Part shown: piece after piece, positions 1 through 6,203 of the stretch
Layout of the letters: each line of letters begins with the position of its first letter
Numbering within the stretch: the first letter of the stretch is position 1
NCBI GenBank assembly: GCA_002479815.1
Contig: DLPA01000181.1
Span: 1-10,658, forward strand
Source of the DNA: a bacterium UBA7470
Lineage (GTDB): Bacteria > Pseudomonadota > Gammaproteobacteria > Burkholderiales > Burkholderiaceae_C
DNA: 10,658 bases
Reading direction: 5' to 3'
Translations under genes and position numbers: made by a program
The notes under the pieces: generated by a model
Told to the model about the DNA's origin: nothing
What the model saw: only the letters and a program-made list of their open reading frames with translations
Databases searched by the model: none

Positions 1-90
1 GCATTTTTTAGGATTTTTGGCCTATTTTTGAGCATGAAAATCGCTAAAACCCCCTATTTACTTGCGTGAGCAGCTCACTTTTTTTACTAT
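1..90. repeat. Partial intergenic repeat element, copy A
   Basis: No gene is visible in bases 1-102. Bases 62-90 are a 29-base unit identical to 10291-10319 and matching the reverse complement of 10088-10116 except for one base. Its core is the palindrome GTGAGCAGCTCAC (66-78) followed by seven T and then ACTAT. The 60 bases to its left align without gaps to 10231-10290 at 38 of 60 positions. A submotif, ATGAAAATCGC (34-44), corresponds to the inverted GCGATTTTTCAT at 10135-10146, at almost the same distance from the palindrome (17 versus 18 bases). This is therefore one end of the same kind of element as 10088-10319, with the rest lying left of the window. It starts 12 bases beyond the stop codon of the minus-strand TonB receptor gene. 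Confidence 0.75.
66..85 (+). terminator. Possible intrinsic terminator in repeat copy A
   Basis: GTGAG (66-70), loop CAG and CTCAC (74-78) form a 5-bp stem followed directly by seven T (79-85), which is intrinsic-terminator architecture for plus-strand transcription arriving from left of the window. The stem is short, so strength is uncertain. For the minus-strand receptor gene that ends at 103 the order is A-tract then hairpin, with no U-tract after it, so this copy is not an obvious terminator for that gene. Confidence 0.4.
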
Positions 91-102
91 TGTCTTGGTA
101 GC

Positions 103-2223
103 TTAGAACGCATAGCTGGCGCTGACACCTACGCCCCAGTTGCGGCCTAGGGCGGGTTCGAAGAAGCGGCGGTTGCTGTCGTTGGCGATGACGGAGCCGA
201 CGTAGGATTTGTTGGTCAGGTTGTTGATGCGGGCGTAGCCGCGCAGTTTCCACGGCCCGATTTGGCGTTCTAGGCCGATGCGCCAGTTCAGGGTGGTGGC
301 GGCGCTGGCGCGGTCGCTGTTGACATCATCGACCATCATGCTGCCTTGGTGGACGAGTTCGACGGCGGTGGTCAGGCCGGGGATGGCGCGGGGTTGCCAT
401 GCCAGTTCGGCAAACAGGGTGCGATCCACCGTGCCCGGAATGCGGTTGCCTGCGGCGACTTTGTTCGTGCCGCTGGTGTAGCCATCGACAAAGCTGGCGT
501 TCAGGGTAGAGAAGGCGACGTGGCTGTGCCACTCGGGGCTGAGTTGTCCGGTGTAGGCCAGCTCCAGCCCAGAACGGCGGGTTTGGCCCGCGTTTCGGTA
601 GATGCTGCGCCCGCCGCTGTTCGAGGCGACGACGATTTCGTTCTTTGTGTCAATTTGGAACAGTGCCGCATCGAGTCGGTGGCCGGGGGCGAGCTTGGTT
701 TTTACGCCGACTTCGAGGTGAGTGCTGCGGGCCGATTGCAGTTTCAGGTTAGGGCCGCTGCCGTTGGCGGTGTAGGCCAGTTCGGTGAAGGTGGGGGTTT
801 CAAAGCCCCGCCCGACGTTGACGTACAGATTGGTGTGGGGGTTGAGGTGGTGCGTCAGCCCGATGACGGGGTTGGTGGCGCTGAATTGGGCGCTGCCGCT
901 GTCGTCGGGGTTGCCCGGGCGGATGTAGACATCTTGCACGCGGAAGTTGACGCGGTTGGTGCGTACACCCGCCACGGCGCTCCATTTCTCGTTGATGGCC
1001 CAGTCGGCTTGGGTGTAGAGGCCGGAGCCTGTCACGCGGTCGTCTTCGTCGCGTTTCAATGCGCCTTGCACGCCTAAGTTGTTGATATAGCCTTGACGAC
1101 GCTCGCTCATGCGCTCGTAATCAAACCCCGTCGTCCACTGAATTTGCCCTTCAGCGACGGCAAAACGGCGGGTGTAGCGCAAGCCCGCGCCGCTGTATTC
1201 CCGATCCAGTTGCACGACACCGCCTGCGGAGGTGGCGCTGGTTTGGGCCGATAGGGGCAGGGAAAGGCGGTTGTCCAAATCGCGCTGTCCGGCATAGACC
1301 CGTGCGGTGAAGTCGCTGCGGCTGTCGATGCGGTGATCCAGCACCACACCGGCTTGGCTTTGCGACACGTCTTTGCCCGCTTTGTTTTCGATGGAGCGCA
1401 CATCGGTTTGGCGCGGGTTGGCGGTGAGCTGCGCCCGCGTCAGGCCCAAGGGGTCGCCGGAGACGGGTTGATCGAAGACATTCGCCACCAAGGTGACGCG
1501 GGTGTCTGGCGTGGCTTGCCAGCGCAGTTTGGCGTTGAAGTGTTTGCGCTCGGCGGCGCTGTTGGGCCGCCAGCCGTCGATAGAGAAATCGCTGTAATCG
1601 AGCACATAGTTCAACGCGCCTGCTTGTCCGGCAGCTTGCACCCCGTAACGGCGCAGGCCATCGCTGCCGCTGTCCACACTGAAGCGTACTTCGGGACGGG
1701 CAGGGCCGTCAGCAGTGAAAACTTGCAGCACGCCGCCCGAGGAGTTGCCGTACAACTGCGCCAAGGGGCCGCGCAGCACTTCGATGCGCTGCGCCGAGGG
1801 CAGGCTGATGGTGGAGGCTTGGCCTTGTCCATCGGGCATGGTGGCAGGGATACCATCGACGATGAGCCGCGCCCCGCGTATGCCAAAGGGCGAACGCGCG
1901 CCCGAGCCGCGAATGGACAACTGCAAATCTTGCGCGTAGTTCTGGCGGTTCAAGACGGTAATGCCGGGCACGCGGTTCATGCTCTCCGACAAATTCACAC
2001 GCGGGCCAGCAGCGTCCAGCACGTCCGCACCGACGGCATCAATGGCGGTGGGCGCATCAAAACTTTGTTGCGCTTGCCGATTGGCACTGACGACGACGGT
2101 GGACAAGGCGGTGGCGGTGGGGGGCGTGGCGGCAGTCGTTTGAGCGTGGGCGTTGCCGAGCAAGGCCAAGAGTACGGCGGCGGGCAAGGGGCGCAGGGCG
2201 CTTGGAAAAGAAGGGGATGGCAT
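103..2223 (-). CDS. pqqU: TonB-dependent outer-membrane receptor, PqqU/YncD type
   Basis: This is a 706-residue outer-membrane active transporter, close to the roughly 700 residues of E. coli PqqU (formerly YncD), which imports the cofactor PQQ using TonB energy. The start at 2223 is chosen because AGGAG lies 7 bases upstream; an in-frame start at 2268 would add 15 residues ahead of the signal peptide. Residues 1-27 form a signal peptide ending in AHA. A TonB-box-like stretch is near residues 38-47 (TALSTVVVSA). The plug domain follows, with PRVNLSES (74-81), NRQNYAQDLQLSIRG (92-106), VDGIPATMPDGQGQ (122-135) and EVLRGPLAQLYGNSSGG (148-164); from memory these closely match PqqU. The rest is beta-barrel, ending in SYAF with the terminal aromatic residue used for BAM recognition. 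PQQ as substrate is inferred from similarity. No PQQ biosynthesis or quinoprotein gene is in the window, and I see no Fur box upstream. The gene is divergent from the GGDEF-EAL gene. Confidence 0.85.
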   Translation of the reverse strand: MPSPSFPSALRPLPAAVLLALLGNAHAQTTAATPPTATALSTVVVSANRQAQQSFDAPTAIDAVGADVLDAAGPRVNLSESMNRVPGITVLNRQNYAQDLQLSIRGSGARSPFGIRGARLIVDGIPATMPDGQGQASTISLPSAQRIEVLRGPLAQLYGNSSGGVLQVFTADGPARPEVRFSVDSGSDGLRRYGVQAAGQAGALNYVLDYSDFSIDGWRPNSAAERKHFNAKLRWQATPDTRVTLVANVFDQPVSGDPLGLTRAQLTANPRQTDVRSIENKAGKDVSQSQAGVVLDHRIDSRSDFTARVYAGQRDLDNRLSLPLSAQTSATSAGGVVQLDREYSGAGLRYTRRFAVAEGQIQWTTGFDYERMSERRQGYINNLGVQGALKRDEDDRVTGSGLYTQADWAINEKWSAVAGVRTNRVNFRVQDVYIRPGNPDDSGSAQFSATNPVIGLTHHLNPHTNLYVNVGRGFETPTFTELAYTANGSGPNLKLQSARSTHLEVGVKTKLAPGHRLDAALFQIDTKNEIVVASNSGGRSIYRNAGQTRRSGLELAYTGQLSPEWHSHVAFSTLNASFVDGYTSGTNKVAAGNRIPGTVDRTLFAELAWQPRAIPGLTTAVELVHQGSMMVDDVNSDRASAATTLNWRIGLERQIGPWKLRGYARINNLTNKSYVGSVIANDSNRRFFEPALGRNWGVGVSASYAF

Positions 2224-2284
2224 GCGGAGTCTCCTGTTGGCGTGTGTGGTTATGGTCAAGCGTGACAACAGACAACCAAGTTTT

Positions 2285-2302
2285 GTGCCATATCTTTGGC
2301 AC
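2285..2302. promoter_or_regulatory. Inverted repeat in the pqqU / GGDEF-EAL divergent region
   Basis: GTGCCA, a 6-base spacer and TGGCAC form a perfect 6-bp inverted repeat, 62 bases upstream of the pqqU-like start and 140 bases upstream of the GGDEF-EAL start. It could be an operator. Read on the minus strand, one arm also gives TGGCAC-N5-TTGG (2290 down to 2276), which matches the sigma-54 -24 box but has G in place of the conserved C in the -12 box. Both readings are tentative. The rest of the 218-base divergent region shows no Fur box or riboswitch that I can recognise. Confidence 0.35.
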
Positions 2303-2345
2303 TCTCGGACTCACCTTGAGTGTGCAGAAATGGAGCAATTGGGGT

Positions 2346-2374
2346 TTGTATAAGCCAACGCGGCTCAGTATCAT
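2346..2374 (+). promoter_or_regulatory. Candidate sigma-70 promoter for the GGDEF-EAL gene
   Basis: TTGTAT (2346-2351) and TATCAT (2369-2374) are separated by exactly 17 bases. The -10 matches the consensus at 5 of 6 positions and the -35 at 3 of 6. Transcription would begin near 2381, giving a leader of about 60 bases before the ATG at 2442 and excluding the in-frame ATG at 2373 as the main start. Confidence 0.3.
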
Positions 2375-2441
2375 GCGGTGTTTTGTTCAAAGCGCATCAC
2401 GTTGCGCGTCCGGCCCAGCCAGCAATCCCAAGAAATTCACC

Positions 2442-4712
2442 ATGCGTATAGCGATCAATCCATTATTCATCAAGGGTTTAGCCATCCTGATTTTTGTGTA
2501 TTGGCCTTTGATCGCCCTCGCGCAAGTGGACGCTCAAGTACAGTTCGCGCAGTTCAACACAGTGCTGGCGCTGCTCATGGTTGCGGGGGTGCTGATGCTG
2601 TTGTACCTTTGGATCGTGAAAGAAAGCAGCCGTCGTTTGCAAGATCAAGACGCACGGATGATGAAAAATCGCTTGGAGGCCACCTTAAAGGCGATCCCTA
2701 ATTTGTTGTTCGAGTTGGATACACAGCAACATTTTGTCAGCGTTCATACCTCACGCCCGCAAGACTTGTTGATTCCGCCTGATCAATTCTTGGGCAAAAC
2801 CCTCAGCGATGTGTTGCCTCCCCACGTCCTGAGCATCGTGGAGACCGCATTTGCCCAAGCCCGTATGGCAGGCGTGTCGTCGGGACACGAGTACACCTTG
2901 CACATCCGTCAGCAAGTGCGGCATTACGAGTTTTCTGTGGCGGTGAAGTACTCAGACGCTGGGGAGACAGAAGGGTATGTGTGCAGCGTGCGTGACGTCA
3001 CCCAGCGCAAACAAAGCGAAACGCAATTGCAACTGGCCGCCAGCGTGTTCACCTATGCCCGTGAAGGCATCATCATGGCCGACACCCAGGGCAACGTGGT
3101 GGATGTGAACGACAGTTTCAGCCGTTTGACTGGGTATCCTCGTCAAGAGGTCTTGGGCCGCAATCCACGCTTTCTGAAGTCGGACCGGCACAAACCCGAG
3201 TTTTACCGCAACCTGTGGCGGTCGTTGTTGGAAAAGGGCCACTGGTATGGCGAAATATGGAACCGCCACAAAAACGGCAATCTGTTTGCGGCTTTGCTGA
3301 CCATCAGCGCCGTGCGGGATAAAAACGGTCGGACACAGCATTTTGTCGCCCTGTTCAACGACATCACTTTGCAAAAACAACATCAGCAAGAGCTGGAGCG
3401 AGTGGCGCACTACGATGCGTTGACGCAATTGCCCAATCGTCTGTTGTTGGCCGATCGGCTCAGGCAGGGCATGGCCCGTTCGCAGCGGAGTCAGCAGTTG
3501 CTGGCGGTGGTGTTTTTAGACCTGGATGGGTTCAAAGCCATCAACGACACCCACGGGCACAAAGTGGGTGACTTGTTGCTGATTGCCTTGGCCCAACGCA
3601 TGAAGGCCGCCTTGCGCGAGGATGACACCTTGGCCCGCATTGGCGGCGACGAGTTTGTGGCAATCTTGGTGGGCTTAGAAACGGCGGACGCCGTGTATTT
3701 GGTGCTGGACCGACTGCTGCACGCGGCGGCAGAGCCTGTGGTGTTGCCAAGCGGCTCGGTGCAAGTGTCGGCCAGTTTGGGGGTGACTTTGTACCCGCGC
3801 GATGCTGGTGATGCCGATCAACTCGTGCGCCACGCCGATCAGGCCATGTACCAAGCCAAACAGTCGGGCAAAAACCGTTACTACTTCTTTGATGTGGACT
3901 ACGACAATACCCTGAAGTTGGAGACCGAGCGCGTCAATCGCCTCAAAACAGCGCTCAACAAAAAGGAGCTTGTGCTGCATTTTCAGCCCCAAGTCCATTT
4001 GCAGACCTTAGAGTTGGTGGGGGTGGAGGCCTTGTTGCGTTGGCAACATCCGACGGAAGGCTTGTTGCCACCCGCGCGCTTTCTACCGCTTTTGTATGCG
4101 AAACCCCTGTCCATCCAGTTGGACGAATGGGTACTGGCACAAGCCTTTGAGCACCTGGCGCAGTGGCAGAGCACGAGCTTGGCGGGCATTCCCATTGGGG
4201 TAAACATCAGCGCCGCCTCCTTGCAAACGCCCAGCTTTGTGCAGCAGTTGTACTTGCTCCAAGCCCGCTATCCCCAGTTGCCGCATCACTTGATCAAGCT
4301 GGAGGTGCTGGAAAGCAGCGCGTTGGAGGATTTGACCAGCAGCATCCAAGTCATCGAGGCTTGCCGTCAGGCAGGCGTGCAGTTTGCGTTGGACGACTTT
4401 GGCACAGGCTACTCCTCTCTGACCTATCTGCGCCGCTTGCCCGCCGATCAGCTCAAGATCGACCAAAGCTTTGTGCGTGATATGTTGATGGATCGCAACG
4501 ACCGTGCCATTGTGCAGGGCGTGCTCGGGTTGGCACGGGCGTTTGAGCGTCAAGTCATTGCCGAAGGCGTAGAAACCCAAGCCATAGGCCAAGCTTTGCT
4601 AGAAGTGGGCTGCGATTTCGGACAAGGCTACGGCATTGCCCGTCCGATGGACGTTGCCGCTTTGGCCCACTGGGTTACGCAATGGCGCAAGCACCCCCAA
4701 TGGCTCAAGTAG
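2442..4712 (+). CDS. Membrane-anchored PAS-PAS-GGDEF-EAL c-di-GMP protein
   Basis: This 756-residue inner-membrane protein is predicted to make and/or degrade cyclic di-GMP. The chosen start, MRIAINPLF, begins just before the first membrane segment; in-frame starts at 2202 and 2373 add sequence unlike a protein N-terminus. Two hydrophobic segments (about residues 8-27 and 40-59) enclose a very short periplasmic loop. PAS domains follow at about 79-190 and 196-312. The GGDEF domain (about 320-485) has intact GGDEF at 401-405, and an RxxD inhibitory site (R392-D395) five residues before it. The EAL domain (about 500-750) keeps EAL at 529-531, N588, E621 and E624, D651-D652 in DDFGTGYSSL, K672, E708 in VIAEGVET, and Q728 in GQGYGIARPM, the metal and substrate positions expected in an active phosphodiesterase. 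Both halves therefore look competent, and net activity cannot be told from sequence. The PAS domains probably sense a cytoplasmic or membrane signal. The 3' end overlaps dadA by 8 bases, tail to tail. Confidence 0.93.
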   Translation: MRIAINPLFIKGLAILIFVYWPLIALAQVDAQVQFAQFNTVLALLMVAGVLMLLYLWIVKESSRRLQDQDARMMKNRLEATLKAIPNLLFELDTQQHFVSVHTSRPQDLLIPPDQFLGKTLSDVLPPHVLSIVETAFAQARMAGVSSGHEYTLHIRQQVRHYEFSVAVKYSDAGETEGYVCSVRDVTQRKQSETQLQLAASVFTYAREGIIMADTQGNVVDVNDSFSRLTGYPRQEVLGRNPRFLKSDRHKPEFYRNLWRSLLEKGHWYGEIWNRHKNGNLFAALLTISAVRDKNGRTQHFVALFNDITLQKQHQQELERVAHYDALTQLPNRLLLADRLRQGMARSQRSQQLLAVVFLDLDGFKAINDTHGHKVGDLLLIALAQRMKAALREDDTLARIGGDEFVAILVGLETADAVYLVLDRLLHAAAEPVVLPSGSVQVSASLGVTLYPRDAGDADQLVRHADQAMYQAKQSGKNRYYFFDVDYDNTLKLETERVNRLKTALNKKELVLHFQPQVHLQTLELVGVEALLRWQHPTEGLLPPARFLPLLYAKPLSIQLDEWVLAQAFEHLAQWQSTSLAGIPIGVNISAASLQTPSFVQQLYLLQARYPQLPHHLIKLEVLESSALEDLTSSIQVIEACRQAGVQFALDDFGTGYSSLTYLRRLPADQLKIDQSFVRDMLMDRNDRAIVQGVLGLARAFERQVIAEGVETQAIGQALLEVGCDFGQGYGIARPMDVAALAHWVTQWRKHPQWLK

Positions 4713-6039
4713 CAGAAGACACGCGAGGCATCCATCCCCCACGGTGCGCGACATCGCCTTGACACTGAAACGCCATCGCCGGTTGTTGGCCGCTGATGAG
4801 TTCGGCCAAGGCTTTGCCTGAGCCTGCGCCGTGCGTCCAGCCCAGCGTGCCATGTCCGGCATTGACCCACAGCTTGCCGACGGCGGTGCGCCCAATCAAA
4901 GGAATGTTGGTCGGCGTGGCCGGACGCAGGCCGCACCAGAATTGCGGATCGCCACCTTGTTCAGGCAAGCGCGTATCGGCCACGCCGGGGAAGACTTCTT
5001 CGATGCGACGCACCAGCATGGCCGAGCGGGTACGCGCCAGTGGCGTGTCCAAGGTCAAATCAAAGCCACCCAGCTCTATCGTGCCCGCCACCCGCAATTG
5101 GTCGCCCAAACGGGAGATGGCGATTTTCAGGGCATCGTCGATCATGCTGACCACGGGCGCAGCCTCGGGCTTGAGCAAGCGCAAGGTGGCGCTGTAGCCC
5201 TTGCCCGGATAAATGGGCACGGATACGCCCACTTGCTTGAGCAAGGCGGTGGTGTACGAGCCGCAAGCCACCACGTAGGCATCGGCGTGTACCGTGCGGG
5301 TGTGGCCTGTGCTGCGCTCGCGCAAGCGCACCGACTGCATGGCCCCGCCAGCGGTGTTGAGGCGTTCCACGTCATGCCCCATCCAGGCCTGCATCCCACG
5401 TTGCACGCACTGGCGGGCCAGCGCTTGCGTGAAGACGCGGCAGTCGCCCGACTCGTCGCTCTCGGTGTACGTGCCGCCGACGATGCGATGGGCAAAGGCT
5501 TGCAAGGCGGGCTCGATGCGCAACAGTTCTTCACGGCTGATGACGCGGCGGTTCACGCCGTGGCGGTGCATCACTTCAGCGGCATGGCCCGCATCGTCAA
5601 ACGACCGCTGCTGGGTGTAGTAATGGGCAATGCCTCGCGTGACGCGGTGATAGTGAATACCGGTGCTTGCCACGATGTCTTTTAAGGCGGTGTGGCTGTA
5701 TTGCCCCAAGGCCACCAGTTGCGCGACGTTGCGCTCAAAGGCCGCATCGTTGCACTGCGCCAAAAACTTCAGTCCCCACAGCCACTGGCCTGGGTCTAAC
5801 TGCGGGCGAAACTTTAAAGGCCCTTCGGGGTCGAACAGCCATTTGAAGGCTTTCAAGGGTGCTTCACGATTGGCCCAAGGCTCGCAATAGCTGACCGAAA
5901 TTTGGGCCGCATTGCCAAAGCTGGTTTCCAAGGCTGCATCGGCTTGCCTGTCCACCAACACCACGTCATGACCCCGCTCCAGCAAATGCCATGCGGTGCT
6001 GACCCCGATGATGCCTGCGCCTAAAACCACCACTCGCAT
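4705..6039 (-). CDS. dadA: D-amino-acid dehydrogenase (DadA-like)
   Basis: This 444-residue FAD enzyme (E. coli DadA has 432) oxidises D-amino acids, classically D-alanine, to 2-oxo acids and ammonia, passing electrons to the respiratory chain at the inner membrane. The start at 6039 gives MRVVVLGAGIIGVSTAWHLL, placing the FAD-binding GxGxxG at residues 7-12, with GGAG-type pairing (GGAG, 7 bases upstream) as ribosome site. An in-frame start at 6123 would add 28 residues before the Rossmann strand. Family hallmarks are ESDESGDCRVFTQALA, YPGKGYSATL, an ALKIAISRLGDQLRVAGTIE stretch and GHGTLGWTHGAGSGKALAEL near the end. About 20 residues follow the last conserved block. The ribosome site sits in GGAGCAGCTCC, a small self-complementary sequence that could form a weak hairpin. 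No alanine racemase lies beside it. Divergent from an ArgP-like regulator, so local control is likely. Substrate range is unknown; basic D-amino acids are possible given that neighbour. Confidence 0.92.
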   Translation of the reverse strand: MRVVVLGAGIIGVSTAWHLLERGHDVVLVDRQADAALETSFGNAAQISVSYCEPWANREAPLKAFKWLFDPEGPLKFRPQLDPGQWLWGLKFLAQCNDAAFERNVAQLVALGQYSHTALKDIVASTGIHYHRVTRGIAHYYTQQRSFDDAGHAAEVMHRHGVNRRVISREELLRIEPALQAFAHRIVGGTYTESDESGDCRVFTQALARQCVQRGMQAWMGHDVERLNTAGGAMQSVRLRERSTGHTRTVHADAYVVACGSYTTALLKQVGVSVPIYPGKGYSATLRLLKPEAAPVVSMIDDALKIAISRLGDQLRVAGTIELGGFDLTLDTPLARTRSAMLVRRIEEVFPGVADTRLPEQGGDPQFWCGLRPATPTNIPLIGRTAVGKLWVNAGHGTLGWTHGAGSGKALAELISGQQPAMAFQCQGDVAHRGGWMPRVSSAT

Positions 6040-6074
6040 GGAGCTGCTCCAGTCATAGAAAAACAATGAGCGCA

Positions 6075-6103
6075 AGTATCGAAAGAACCGATGGTGTTGT
6101 GAA
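6075..6103 (-). promoter_or_regulatory. Candidate sigma-70 promoter of dadA
   Basis: Read on the minus strand, TTCACA (6103-6098; 5 of 6 to consensus) and GATACT (6080-6075; 4 of 6) are separated by exactly 17 bases. The predicted transcription start is near 6068, about 29 bases before the dadA ATG. This is the best promoter-like match I found in the window. The two ATC-N9-GAT motifs are centred at about -17 and -68 relative to this start. Confidence 0.5.
6078..6093. promoter_or_regulatory. LysR-type box, promoter-overlapping copy
   Basis: ATCGAAAGAACCGATG contains ATC-N9-GAT (ATCG-N7-CGAT as the dyad), the classic LysR-family binding pattern, which includes T-N11-A. It matches the second copy at 6129-6144 at 12 of 16 positions in the same orientation and overlaps the -10 side of the candidate dadA promoter. 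That position fits repression or inducer-dependent contact with RNA polymerase. Confidence 0.5.
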
Positions 6104-6127
6104 GGGCATTCAAACAGAATCACGCAC

Positions 6128-6144
6128 CATCAGAAAAACTGATG
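6128..6144. promoter_or_regulatory. LysR-type box, upstream recognition copy
   Basis: CATCAG, five A and CTGATG form a perfect 6-bp dyad containing ATC-N9-GAT. Its centre, 6136, lies about 68 bases upstream of the predicted dadA transcription start, close to the -65 position where LysR-type regulators usually have their main recognition site. It lies 59 bases before the regulator's own ATG, so it could also serve autoregulation. As an RNA hairpin it lacks a following T-tract, so terminator function is unlikely. Confidence 0.55.
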
Positions 6145-6184
6145 ATTTGACGCGAAGCTGACACCAGCACGCTCGGCTGTACTC

Positions 6185-6196
6185 TCTAAGCTTAGA
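6185..6196. promoter_or_regulatory. 12-bp perfect palindrome at the regulator's ribosome site
   Basis: TCTAAGCTTAGA is perfectly self-complementary and ends 7 bases before the ATG at 6204, covering the place where a ribosome site should be. No clear Shine-Dalgarno sequence is otherwise visible. It could be an autoregulatory operator or chance; its function is unknown. Confidence 0.3.
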
Positions 6197-6203
6197 ATTT
6201 CTT

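Noticed and set aside
44..253. 69-codon minus-strand open frame over the repeat
   Set aside because: Mostly overlaps the receptor's 3' end in another frame; the rest is repeat DNA.
346..1077. 243-codon plus-strand open frame
   Set aside because: Antisense shadow of the receptor's barrel region; no family motif.
1333..2265. 310-codon open frame on the plus strand
   Set aside because: Lies antisense inside the well-supported TonB receptor gene; the translation is Gly/Ala/Arg/Val-rich with no recognisable domain, typical of mirror frames in GC-rich DNA.
2202..2441. Upstream in-frame extension of the GGDEF-EAL protein
   Set aside because: The extension overlaps the receptor start and the promoter region, and its sequence does not look like a protein N-terminus; the ATG at 2442 directly precedes the membrane segment.
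2224..2441. Fur box or cobalamin riboswitch upstream of the TonB receptor
   Set aside because: No GATAAT-type repeats or B12-box-like sequence found, and the leader on the receptor side is too short for a cobalamin riboswitch.
4831..5685. 284-codon plus-strand open frame
   Set aside because: Antisense shadow of dadA, whose FAD and DadA motifs are on the other strand.
6128..6144. Terminator
   Set aside because: The perfect 6-bp hairpin lacks a T-tract on either strand after the stem; the LysR-box reading explains it better.
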